Program-made: the position numbers and the translations under genes
NCBI RefSeq assembly: GCF_000006565.2
Contig: NC_031472.1
Coordinates: forward strand, 372,001 to 436,000
Source of the DNA: Toxoplasma gondii ME49
Taxonomy: Eukaryota > Apicomplexa > Conoidasida > Eucoccidiorida > Sarcocystidae
Length of the DNA stretch: 64,000 nt
Reading direction: 5' to 3'
The notes under the pieces: generated by a model
The model's input: only the letters and a program-made list of their open reading frames with translations
Database searches by the model: none
What the model was told of the DNA's origin: nothing
In this document: positions 33,383-44,477 of the stretch, one piece after another
Numbering within the stretch: the stretch's first letter is position 1
Layout: every line of letters starts with the position of its first letter

Positions 33383-36187
33383 TCTGCGAGAAACGAACAA
33401 GTGGAACTTGAAGACTTAGACATGAAAAGGACGAGTCCAGCAGGACGAGGACCTTCTACGAGTTTCAGGGTCTGGAGCACCGACGTAGTCGGAGGTGGAT
33501 CGACAGGTGAGGGACATGTGGGTTCGAATAACTTTCCCGCGAGCGGTTCCTCTCTATGGCGCAGCGGCATTTTGTGCAGGTGAGAAAAACTCCAAATTGG
33601 ACGGGGAGGACGTTTTTTTTCGGCCTGACACTCACGAGAAAAGCCACTGCGCGGAGGCGCGCCACGGCCAGCCACGTCCCGAGAAGAGCGAGATGCCCAT
33701 GGTACTCGAAAAAGAAGCGGCAGAGACACGCCAGCAGGTGCGAAGTTCACGGGAGAAAACGAACAGCAGAAAAGCGGTGTCTCAGGAAGCAAGAAGCCGG
33801 AAGTGAAAGAGAGACTTTCGACTTCTTGCATGTGTACACGGTAGCGCCACGACGGACGGAGTTGGCGAACAAGGCACACCGGATCCAAGCGCAGCGACAA
33901 AGATCCCGAGTTTCCCTGGTTCTCGAAGCCTCCTGGAAAATCTTGCAAAACTCGCAAGCAACGGCTTTGTTTTTAGCGAAGAAAAAAACGAGACTAGACC
34001 CGAGAAACCCAGAGAGCTCCGTGCAAGTCCTGCTGCGTCTCCAATTCAAGAAACGAGCTACACTTCCGAAGGGAACTCCCTTGTTTAGTACACTGAACAG
34101 GCTGCAGAGGATCTGAAAAAACTCTTTTCCGCAACGGCTAGATCACTGTATAGCCGCTTGACGTGAGAAGCAAATCCGGAGGTCGCTTAGGATCTCGACG
34201 CGGTCTGCTCGAAAGGCGCGTCGGAAGAAAACGCTAAGCGAGGCCGTTCGTGAATTGCACAGCTGGATACCGAGTCGCAGTTGCAGAGCGACAAAACACA
34301 TGCGAGTTCATGGCCGGGTAATACGCGGAGAACATCAAAAAAAGAAACAACCCCTCCTCCGGCGTGCGTGTCGCTTGATCGTACTGGCAGCCTCAGTGAG
34401 GCAAGGTTACTCTACGTTGCTGCACACGATTGTGTTGCAAAAGTTAACTGCTTCCGTTCACACCTTCAGTTATGTCTAAAAGTTTGTGTTTACTACGAGT
34501 AATCCAGGATACGCGCAGTGTAGTTCTCCTTTTTTATCCTCGAAATCCGTTTCTTACGATTCATTGGACTCACAGTTAGGACGAGCCCCTGCCAAAGGAC
34601 AGAGAGTTGAACGGATGAATTGGAAGATACCTTTATCAGACAACGAAAACAGAAATGGTACGGAGTGAGACATTAGGCAGGGGAACGGGAGGGAGGGGGA
34701 ATGACACTCGAAAGGCATCGATAGAAAAGACTGTAGCGTTTTTTAAGAAAATGAAAAAGGCATGACAGGGCGGACACTCGCGGATACTGGGTGCGAGTTG
34801 AAAAGCGGGTTTGATTGTCTTTGCAGAGATCAAAGAAAAGAGTACACAGCAAGCAACGACACACGCAAGTCAGCTGTTCTCTTTTTTCGGCTGTATATCG
34901 GATGAAACAGTGAGAGAGGGCGCGTAACTTAGGAAGTGACTTGCACCCGCCGTAGGGTCTCGTGTACGCACGCTACAGGTAATCAAACCAGTTTCTCTAA
35001 AGCAGGGATGACACCTAGTTACGTGGAATTAATGAAGAAGTTACGGATACGTGGAGAGGAAGTCTTGTGCTAACTTCGACTGTGGAAACCGAAAACATTT
35101 CCATTACTCAGTGGCACTCGACTGTGATTTCCGTTCAGTTTTCCTGGGTACTGCGGCAACACAGGTTTCAAGACCATGTCAGAATTTTCAAAAGGCCACA
35201 GCGGGAGATAAAACTGCGGGCGTTACGTCCCGTTTGCGCTTGCTGTATAGACAAGCTTTAGATGAATCAGATGACTGTGGCATTAAAGCAGCGAAAAAAA
35301 TGAAGCTGACTTCTAGCAGCCTTGTGTGCAGCTTCTGCTCCTCCAGCTTTGCCTGCTTTCTATCGCATGTTTTGAGTCTGTCGGCATTCTTGACAGCTCT
35401 TGGTACCCACAACACGACCTACTCCTCATTTTCTTATGATCTAATGGATGGCTCGCGCGCGAAAACTCAAAAAGATCGAGGCGTCTTCAACGATTCTGAT
35501 CTCCAATCTACAGTCATCCAAACTATATTGATCTATCGCAGGTTCGGTCTGATACCCCGTTATGCGATACAGATGGTAGGGCCTCTAGTACTCTGATATT
35601 ATACGAAGGACTGACGGATCGCTTCCAGCGACTTGGGACTTCTCGTTTTTTCTGCACTGAACTCCCCGTTTCGCCCTATGTCTATCATTTAAGTGAGTGT
35701 TCCAGCCTTTGCGACCACCTGTGTGACAGATTGGAAAAAACGCATTCACCAGCGACGCGGTTGTATTCTGCTTTTCCGTTTGAAGGATGAAGGAAGCAAC
35801 CATTTGAAAAGACACATGCAAAACACAGAGATGCGATTGTTAGTGTCGTCTGCCGGGACCAAGAAGCTGTAGAGAAGTTACAACCACACGTTCGCGGAAT
35901 GCCAACGCTACTATTGAAAAGTGACCCAACTTTCCGCCACAACAAACGCCGAGGGTACGCTAAACCGGCGGGGGGGCGGGCGGGAACGTGTACGTCGATA
36001 GATGGGGTGAATCGCGTCTTTTTCTAATGCAAACGAGCGATTTCGTCACTGGCAGTCGCGTTCTTTTTCACAGGCGCTTGAACCTTTAGCAAGGATATCG
36101 GCGAGCAGGCGTGTGCAAATGCTTTGCCCATAAACGGTTACTCTAGGGTTTTTGCATGTCTCGCGACCGGTTGCGCCACCAGCTCGA
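33383..36187. other. Intergenic stretch without a supported gene
   Basis: Upstream of the 1250-residue protein and downstream of the helical protein. It contains a G-rich tract at 35967-35984. A plus frame at 35051-35596 starts at GTG and shows no domain. Confidence 0.4.
35967..35984 (+). other. G-rich tract with quadruplex potential
   Basis: The sequence ggcgggggggcgggcggg has G runs of 7, 3 and 3 separated by single C bases. The 7-G run can supply two triplets, so four G-triplets with one-base loops are possible on the plus strand. Confidence 0.5.
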
Positions 36188-39100
36188 CTACCACCTGCGA
36201 TTACTCCAGGAAATGAGGGAACGATGTTTCCTCTCCAAGATTTTGTGTTCCTGTATCCTTTCAAGAAATGCAATCACTTGCTTGTAATCATCTTCTCTTT
36301 CCGTCGCTGCGTCTCCTGCCCGCACCTCGATCCCACTTCCGTTTCCCCATTCTGCCCCGGAAACCTGCGCACGCATGTTGCGTGCATCCCTGCAAGAGAA
36401 AAAAACAATTTCTTGTGAATCTTCCTGCTGGCCAGACAGCACCAATTTGCTCGCCTTGTGCGTCGTTTCTGCGCGCTTGCCTCTGTCTTGCATCTCGCCC
36501 CCACCGCCACTCTGCCTCTGAGCACCTTCCTCGCGGATGCGGACCTCTCGGCTCTGGAGCCTCACGAGCGACGAGGGTGCCGAGGACCCTCGGGGTCGCG
36601 CTCGCGGGGACGGCGACTGGCGCTGCAGGGAGGCGTGCAGAAGCCGCAGACCCACGGAAAGATCTTCCCTTTGCTCCGGGGAAAAGTCGTCTGAAGAGAA
36701 GCACAGGAGTATTAAACACACATGTTGTAAAGGCGCAAGACGACGCAGAAACAGCCGAGAGAGAGAGAGAGTCCTGCCCACTGGAGGAGACAAATCACGT
36801 TTTATTTGACACGGGAACCGGCTAAACTTCCTGTGTCGCTTCCACTGAGCATCGCGCACAACCCAGCAGTGTTCGAGACCACAGAAGCGCCCCTGGTTTG
36901 CGAATGACGTCTTCGCGTTTCACGCGGCGCATGGCACCCCTTCGGATTGAATGTTTTGGAAACAGAGTGAGAAAAAAATGACAAGACGCCTCGAGAAGCG
37001 CTGAAAACCGAGAGGTTTCTCTCGCTTCCCTCTCGCCTGCCCAACAGATGACCAAACAAACAAAGGATCGACTTCTTTCAGCCCGACAGGGCAGGAAGAA
37101 ACGACAACACGACACTGTGGCAACAGAAGGAGCGGATCTCTGGACAGCAACCCAAACAGACATGATCACGAGAGAGCGCGCAGCAGTGGCAATCCATTTC
37201 TTGCTCTGCTTTCGCATTACCTCTCCATCTCATAGTTCCTTCGTCTACCTCTCCGTCCCTCCCTCTCTTCCACTCAATCCCGCTACCGCTCTCTCTCGCC
37301 TCTCCGCTTCCTCGTCTAGTTTGCCATCTAGAGCTCTCTCTCTACTTCTTGTTTTTGTCACTCGTTTCGTCCGTCACGAGATCTTTTTTGGGCCACTAGT
37401 TAGTCCTGCTCTCTCTCCTTTAAACTCCTCGCTACTCCCGGAGGTCGCCCGCGGGGGACATCAGGGCAGGCAGCAGTGGGAGTTTCACTTTGACTCTGCG
37501 AGTGCACCATCCCCTCTGTGTCGTCTCACAGACCCTTTACTGAACAGTATTCAGTTGGGAACGGTAATGCGCCGTCGACAAAACAGAGGCCATACGTCCC
37601 CTGGGCTTAGGACCTCTGAAGACGGGTGTGGGTGTTGGGACGGCCCAGAGGTCGGTGTGTCCAAGTCAGGCAATCATCGTCGTGCGCGAAAGCTTTGAGG
37701 GGTGACTCCCAAGACGCGAACAAGAGCGCCAGACAGAAAATGTTGAAATCGCGGGAGACAGAGATACACAGACACAGAGAGACACACAGAAAAGGGAGAT
37801 CAAGGGAGAGAGAAACAGACGACCACGCTAGAGATAAAAGAGAAAAACACAGAGACAGAGGGAGAGTCTGGAAAGCAGTCGAGACAGAGAGCAGACGATC
37901 AATACAGTGTTGAAAGAAACGTTTACCTGTTCGATTGCAGAGCGTTCGCAGCAGCAGCGCCACCGTTGAGAGCCGCGCCGAGCGAACTCTGACGATCTGA
38001 AAGATGGTGAGAGCGAGGGCAACAACAAATCGAAACGCGAAAATGCTGTTCCCGATATCTTCTTTTTCGACTGTCTTCTCAGACTGAAAATGAGACCGGA
38101 CGTTGTCGGAGAAATCCTGTTTCAACCATCTTTGCTGCCAGCTCCCCCTGGCCTTTCTATGAACCTCTTCCACTTTCCTTTTCTCTTCTTCTTTCACCCG
38201 CCTTCCTCGGCTGAGTGTGCTCCTCTTCGGCCCTTGTCATCTCAGTCACAGATCATCCTCCATTTGCTCTCTCTGTCTCCAGTGTGCTGCCTCCCGCCCT
38301 TCGTTATACACTCTCTGAAGGTTTCTCTCTCGCATTCTCTCTGCTCAAACGCCGTCGCACCTGTTTCTCTCTTTTGCAGACGTCCTCTGAAAGCCTTGTG
38401 CTGCTTTTCTCCCTCCCACAAGGCTCACCGCATTCAAGCAATCTACGACGTCGTCGGCCAATAGGGTGGCTTCTGCCTCTCGGCGATCGACCTCTTGGAA
38501 GACACGAGCCTTGAGAGCGCGTCCAAGCGCCCGCCGTTCCTTCGTTTGCTCTCCGAGGTCCTCGGATCGCGGCTCGCCCTCACCCCACGAAGGCGCCGCG
38601 GCTCCCGACAAACTGTCTCCACTCTGCGTGAGGCCTCGCCGGCACTCTGCAGCCTCAGGCTCCACCTGCTGTTCGGACGCGGTCTCGCCCTGGAGAGTCC
38701 CTCCTTCCGCGCTTTGTGCCCGCTGAAGAAGAGACGCGACGGAGTCCTGAACTTGGTCCAGGAAGACTGCCGCGGCGGGGAGGGCAACCAGCGCGTCTGC
38801 GTGCGAAAATTCAGAGAGCGGAGATCGAAGAAGCATCCTCTGGAGGCGCGACGCCGTTTGCCGAAGTCGACAGAGTGACGCAACAGTCCACATCTCGGCC
38901 GGAGCTTCACGAAAACTCTGTTCTCGTGGCTTCTCTTCGCCTCGTTTCGCAACTCCTCGGACGTCGGAGGAACGTTGCCAGCCTTCGACAGACGCTACGG
39001 GGTTCCCTGGAGACGAGGAAACAGAGACACAGTCGCCGCGCAGGTGACCTCTGTCGCTGTCTGTTCTTCGTTGCGTCGGGACCCGGTTCAACTCATCGAC

Positions 39101-41180
39101 GAGGTCGTCTTCGACGGGCTCTTCGTTTCTCACTCTGACACGAAGGGGTCGCGCTTCAGCCGCCCTCACCAAGTGCAGTAAAATCCGCATGCCTGCTGTC
39201 GAAAGCAGAGGCAGACAAGAACTTTGCCGGTGGCTTCTCCCTTGTCCTCCCTGGCCTCTCTCGAGAAGCAGGAACCGCTCGCAGCAGTGATCGAGCAGAC
39301 GCCACGCGACCTGATCCAGAGCCGAGAGAGATGCATCTTCACCCTTTTCAACTCGCGTGTAGCTCCCAGAGGCTTCGCTTGTCCGCCTTTCACAGGGGCC
39401 TCTCCCCGTCGCTTGCTCCTCAATGTCTCCTTCGGATGCTCGGCTTCTCTCTCGCGTCCTCCCCGCCTCCGCACACCCTCCCGAAGTGTCTCCTGGACAC
39501 TGCCTCTGTCGCCTCGGGCGCGCCGGCGCCTCAGAGACAGGGGCGCGGCGAGGCGCCTGTGACTGGTGGAGTTCCGCGGTCGACAGAGCAGAGGCGAGCA
39601 TGTCGAGAAGGCGCGTTTCTTCCTCCAACAAACTTCTCGCTTGGTCCACGTGGGCGTCTCTTGAGAGACCCTGCAGGACTCTCTGGAGAGTCCCCGGCTG
39701 CCTGCACAGCTCCACAACCCACGGCGAGAGCGACAGGGCCGAGCGGCTGCATGCGGACGGATGGCCAGCAGGGAGAAGAGGCTCGCGTGGACCGGAGAAG
39801 AGAAGCAGCCGAAACAGAAAAGGCGAGAGAGAGTCGAGAATCGGACGCAACGAAGCTGCGTGGTGGTAGCCGAGAAGAATGCAGAGCTGGTCCTCGTCCG
39901 AAAAGAACTCCCTCGCCGACGCGTCGAAGAAGATTGAGCGGCCACCGCCGGCCAGCGGCGCGCCTCTCTCGCTGGCCTCCGTCGCTCTTTCAGTCGGCTC
40001 ACCCGCCGCTCCGGCAACTCCGACAGCACGAGCAGAGAGACGGCAAGCCGAGTCACGGAAACACTCTGCTGGCTCAGAAGAGGCCAACGGAGGAGAGGAA
40101 GAAGAGGAAGAAGAGGAAGAAGAGGAAGAAGAGGAAGAAAAGCACAGGAGAAGCTGAGAGGCTGTGGCGTGGACAATGCGTTCGACAGCTTCCTCACTGG
40201 GTGCAGCGTAAATCTCAGCTGCTGCATGAGGCTGTTGGAGGACGTGATGCAGGGCAAGACGAAGAAGAACAGAACTGTGCCGGAGAGGCCGGTGACGGCC
40301 GAGAAGCAGAAAGGCCTTGCCAATTACGGGTGCATGCAGCGGCAGCTCCAGACCTTCTAAATGGTCTCGTAAATGCAGCGTAGCGTGACGCCAAGGCAGA
40401 GCAGACAGCGGGCGCCCGGAAGCTGAGAGAAAAGCGAGACGGTCGACTGCCCTCACTGCCAGCGCAGCAGACTTCGTCGAGCACCGGGGAAGTCCTTGGG
40501 AGGCGCAGCGCGCGGAGGAGGAGAGCGAGGGAGAGAAGAGGTTGAGACGAGGACGAACAGAGGAGGAAGGCGAGTTGCCGAGAGCAGACAACGGGCGTCC
40601 GGCAAGCAGGGCAGGAGAAGACGCAGAGGAACCAGGGGGGGAGAGGAACGATGTGCGGAAAGGATAACTGAAATGCGCGTCACAGAGGGGACATGGAGAC
40701 AACGCGGACGGCGACGGAACGACACACGGAGATGAAGGGAACGAAGAGGGAGAAGAACCAGACGAAGAGGAGGCGGAGCGAGAAGATGGAGACGAGGAAA
40801 CAGACGAAGGTCGAGGCCGCGAGGGCAGCGACGTCGAAGATGTCGAGAGAAAGGGAGACGGAAACGAAGACGGAGGCGAAGCAGACGTAAAAGGCGCTCC
40901 AGTGGGTGGTAAATAAGAGAGACAATACTCACGCGGGAAACAGTGAATCTCCCTTCTCACCGTGGTTGTGACGATGGCGCCCGCCTGAGCACGGCAAGCT
41001 CGAAAGGAGACGCGCGGATACATGCTGGCTGTCCTCGTTTATCAGCTGTCCGCAATTTATCGGGACTCCCGTCAGTGTGGACACTCGAAGGAGTTGCGCA
41101 TCCGCTTGTCCTCCCTCAAAGACCTTTCTGACTCTGTCTCCAGTCGCGGAACAAGCGAGAGCGCGAGTCCCTGGCGCCAT
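36188..41180 (-). CDS. Large helical protein, possibly organellar RNA-binding (heptatricopeptide-like), 4 exons, 1019 residues
   Basis: Exons on the minus strand are 41180-40933, 40667-38429, 37996-37927 and 36690-36188. Phases 2, 0 and 1 agree and the sum is 1020 codons. The continuous frame that starts at ATG 41023 reads through a strong GTGAGT donor and a pyrimidine-rich intron; only the other frame (start MAPGTRALACSATGDRVR) joins correctly to the acceptor at 40668. Much of the protein is Leu/Ala/Arg-rich helix, for example LLADDVVDCLNAIVRVRS across the exon 2/3 join and SPEQREDLSVGLRLLHASL after exon 3. The spacing resembles helical-repeat organellar RNA-binding proteins of apicomplexans, but no RAP domain was seen, so the assignment is weak. 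Poly-Ser near residue 265 comes from a (GAAGAG)n run. An acceptor-like ctcag just upstream of the ATG suggests a further 5' exon. Exon 3 could instead begin at an alternative acceptor about 85 bases upstream. Confidence 0.65.
40092..40140. repeat. (GAAGAG/GAA)n repeat coding poly-Ser on the minus strand
   Basis: About 49 bases of gaagag and gaa units inside exon 2 of the helical protein; on the coding strand they read TCT/TCC codons for a serine run. Confidence 0.8.
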
Positions 41181-42845
41181 CCCCTGAGCAAAGCAGCTGG
41201 AGGAGCGAGGAAATGATTGAGGCACACGAAGCGAGAAAAACATGCACAGATGGAGTTCGAGTGTATCCGAAGATCTCTCCGTCACAGCCCCTGTCAGTTG
41301 GCGGCGCTTGATCGCTGCGACCGACATTGGAGTCCGTCCAGAGAAACCATGTCGAGCAGAGAAACGGGTCGAAGTGTACACCGCAGGTTCGGAAGGGATT
41401 CCGTTTCTCGCCGCATAAAACGCGAGAAAAGAAGATTCAGATCCGACAGCAAGTCGTTTGTTTTTGAGTCGTCAACAATGCGCTCCACGAAATGTTTCGA
41501 GTTCTCGGATCGCCCCTTTTTCGATGGTGGTCTTCTTGCATCTCCAGAGAAGCGGAGACGCGACACCGAGGGAACCATGAGCCTCAGTCCTTGTCACCTG
41601 TCTCTCCTGCTGCTTCTCAACGTCCACACGCTAAGATTTCCCGCGAACAGGACAGAAGAACCTCGCGGAGTGGGCGTAGGCGGCGCTTCTTCTTTGAAAA
41701 GCGCCGGTTTCGCTCCCGTCGAGAGAGGCGCGAGTCACCTGCGGAGCGGCGAGAAGGCGAGTGAAAAACAGAGGGTCAAGTTAACGCGCAAGAGAAGACG
41801 GAGGGAGAAGAAAAGGAGCGCCCAGTTGAAAGAGACACGAACAAGACACTTTTTCAGCGTTTTTGCGTGTCTTCGGTCGCCGTTCTGTCTCTTCGTTTCG
41901 CAGTCTCGCGGAAACGCGGGGCGCTCTTGCGAACAGTCTCACACGCATGCGCAGTTTCTTTCAGTCGAGCTGTGAGTCCCGTTGCCCCACGGAGTCGCGC
42001 GGAAAAACACGAGCGATTTGCATCTTTTTCTGCATTGCAGTATCGTTTTCGTCTTCCCCTCTTCTGCAGCCTCTGAAGGATCTCTCTTTTCCTCCGCAGG
42101 AATCCCTCTCGCCTCTGAGAGCCGCTTCCACGCCCCCTCTCGACGCCACTCGAGTCGACTCCTCTCGAACTCGACCCTGACCATCCTGTTCTACGAAAGC
42201 TTGCATTAAGTCTTATATATTTACTTATACATTTATGTATATTCGCGACTACATACGTCCACTGCGTCCACTGTGTTTGCTCGTTAGAGGAGAATATAGA
42301 CCAAAACGATCTCGCGTTCACCACCTACACTGCGAGGATCGACTGGACAAAGTCCGGTGGGGTGGCGGAGCTGAACAACTTCTTTCCTCTCCCCTCGCCT
42401 TTCTGTTTTTTTTTCGAGACCACAAGAGCCCTCAAAGCAGATTCGTCGCTCCCGTTGATTCTGTTGTTTCTCGTCGCACGCGATCCATACACATCCGTAG
42501 ATACATATGCGTATATTCGCTTATATTCTCTGTGATCCAAGAGCCGTTCCTCTTTGAGCAGGTTTCACACGAAAAGAATCCAGCAGTTCAAAGGGGCTGT
42601 CGGACCTGTTCTTTTCTGGACCTCGGTGTTTGGCTGCCCTTCTTTTTCGTGTGTTCCTTGTTCCGTTCTTGTCTCCGGTCTGCTTCCCGCTTCTCGCTCG
42701 CGCCGTGATTTCTGGAGATCTTCCCCTCGCCTCGTCTCTCTCGCTTGCTGGTTCCCAGGTCTCCTTTTCCCTCTCGGCAGACTCACTGCCTCTTTTCACC
42801 GTCTCGTCTCCCCTTTGTTCCACCTTTTTCCTCTCCAAGTCTCCG
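41181..42845. promoter_or_regulatory. Divergent intergenic region between the helical-protein gene and PNO1
   Basis: About 1.7 kb separate two start codons facing away from each other, so the region should carry both promoters and leaders. No specific promoter element can be assigned. A plus frame at 41217-41975 has no domain and no good start. Confidence 0.45.
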
Positions 42846-43733
42846 ATGATGGATTCTTGCATGGGCGACGAAGACCAAGGCTTCGTCCCAGTCCGGCGTC
42901 GGGGGCGCAGCCGGAAAGACTTCCAAGAGACAGGTTCGGCGCCGTACGACTCGAGAGGTGACAGCGTCGCTGCGCCTTCTCTGGACGTTTTGCAGCCTGC
43001 CGCTGACGACCTGACTCTGGGCGCCGGCGTCGAGGAGGAGGAGTCTCCGCCGGCGGCCAGTGCGGCTTCTGACCGTTCGCTCCCCTCTTCTTCGCAGCCG
43101 CGGACGACGTCGTCCGCGGCTGCGAAGAAGCAGTCCCCGACAGTTCGGTTCGAGGTGCGAAGACTCTTGGTGCCGCCGCACCGCATGTCGCCCCTGCGGA
43201 AGCAGTGGACAGAGATCCTGGAGCCGCTGGTGACGCATCTGAAGCTGCAAGTCCGGATGAACTTGAGGCGTCGCTGCGTTGAGCTCCGGACGCGCGTCGG
43301 CGTCGCGGCGCAGAAGGCCGAGGCGTCGGTGAGAGACAGCGTGCAGGCGAACAGCTCGCTGCTTCAGAAAGGCAGCGACTTCGTCCGGGCGTTTCTCCTC
43401 GGCTTCGAGGTGAGGGACGCGATTGCGCTGCTGCGGCTGGACGACTTGTTCATCGAGTCGTTCGAAATCAAAGATGTGAAGCGCTTGAACGGCGATCACC
43501 TCAGCCGGTGCATTGCGCGGCTGAATGGACGCGAAGGGAAGACCAAGTACGCGATCGAAAACGCTACTCGCACGCGCCTCGTCTTCGCAGACAGCCGCAT
43601 ACATATCTTAGGGTCCTTCGAGAACATCAAGCTCGCGAGACACTCGATCTGCTCTCTCGTCTTGGGCGCGCCCCCAGGGAAAGTGTACAACCACCTGCGG
43701 ACAGTCACGCGACGCCTCGCAGAGAGACTCTGA
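42846..43733 (+). CDS. PNO1: PNO1/Dim2 KH-domain ribosome assembly factor, 295 residues
   Basis: PNO1 (yeast Dim2) binds pre-18S rRNA in the nucleolus and cytoplasm, and is needed for 3'-end cleavage and dimethylation during small-subunit assembly. Single exon, start ATGATG at 42846 (MMDSCMGDED); the 72 codons open upstream begin at TTG and look like a leader. Residues 1-95 are disordered and lineage-specific. From about 100 the sequence follows the family closely: PLRKQWTEILEPLV, LQVRMNLRRRCVELRTR, SDFVRAFLLGFEVRDAIALL, LDDLFIESFEIKDVK, GDHLSRCIARLNGREGK with the KH GxxG loop at GREG (228-231), then RIHILGSFENIKLARHSIC and the tail LVLGAPPGKVYNHLR. Length is close to human PNO1 (252) plus the extra N-terminus. 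Confidence 0.96.
   Translation: MMDSCMGDEDQGFVPVRRRGRSRKDFQETGSAPYDSRGDSVAAPSLDVLQPAADDLTLGAGVEEEESPPAASAASDRSLPSSSQPRTTSSAAAKKQSPTVRFEVRRLLVPPHRMSPLRKQWTEILEPLVTHLKLQVRMNLRRRCVELRTRVGVAAQKAEASVRDSVQANSSLLQKGSDFVRAFLLGFEVRDAIALLRLDDLFIESFEIKDVKRLNGDHLSRCIARLNGREGKTKYAIENATRTRLVFADSRIHILGSFENIKLARHSICSLVLGAPPGKVYNHLRTVTRRLAERL
43087..43130. repeat. Perfect 44-bp palindrome inside PNO1
   Basis: The arm cttcttcgcagccgcggacg plus ac (43087-43108) is followed directly, without spacer, by its exact reverse complement (43109-43130). In frame it encodes low-complexity residues around SSSQPRTTSSAAAKK in the disordered N-terminal part. Confidence 0.95.
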
Positions 43734-44437
43734 GCCTCTCTCCCGCCGAGCGCGACCGGCGCAGAAAGCATATGACGAGGGAACGGACGGGGAGAAGAAG
43801 CAGGCCGAAGAGCGCAGCGAGAACAGCCGCGGAGAAGAGGAGCGAAGAGAGGGGCCTCGCGTGAGGGGAGAGAGATGGACGCGACGTCTGCGCAGAAGGC
43901 CTGAGAGCAGGACAAGCAGCGAAGAAAAGAGAAAACGGAGAAGAACATGGACGGAGAGACGGGGAAGGGGGGCATGCGAGTAGGGGGAAATGCGATGTCG
44001 GGCACTGCGTGTATGCGTTCGACTCCACAGGCAAAAGCGGCTCCGGGGAAGTTCGCAGGACGAAGAGGCAAATGAAGAAGTTGTCGCTGCATGCGTCAAT
44101 GAAGGTAAATTGCGGCGAGTTGCGGGAGGCTGGTGCCGGAGAAAGAGAGAGACTTGCAAGGACAAGACGAGGAGATGAGGGAACTCAGAGAGGAGAGGCG
44201 TGAGCACTCGCATTGCAAGTTCGAGAAAAGGGAAGAGAGAGGGACAGACGAAACGCGTGGAGCGCACAGATGTAGAAACGGCGACTGAGAGCAAGGAGCG
44301 CTTGTGTCTGAGGCGGAGCAAGAGGGACAGCAGGAAGCAGACGGGAGATGAGAGGTGATCCGCAGCACAAGAAGAAGAAGAGTCACGCACTGGAAGACAC
44401 GACAGAGGCGCGGAAGAGTCTGGAGAAGGAGAGAACG

Positions 44438-44477
44438 AAGAGGAGGCAGAAGAGGAGGCAGAAGAGGAGGCAGAAGA
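44438..44477. repeat. 12-base tandem repeat, about three copies
   Basis: The unit agaggaggcaga is repeated three times in a GA-rich stretch downstream of PNO1. Confidence 0.7.

Noticed and set aside
33510..33535. GGTTCGAAT resembling a tRNA T-loop
   Set aside because: No complementary stem and no other tRNA parts nearby.
35051..35596. 181-codon plus-strand frame
   Set aside because: It starts at GTG, has uneven composition, no domain and no splice support.
39166..40383. Frames of 350-385 codons on both strands
   Set aside because: They overlap exon 2 of the helical protein in other frames; their repeats come from the (GAAGAG)n tract.
42630..42845. N-terminal extension of PNO1 with a hydrophobic start
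   Set aside because: The extension begins at TTG, not ATG, and is pyrimidine-rich leader-like sequence. PNO1 is a nuclear/cytosolic family and a tandem ATG at 42846 fits better.
42783..43604. 273-codon minus-strand frame
   Set aside because: It is antisense to PNO1, which has an unmistakable family match.
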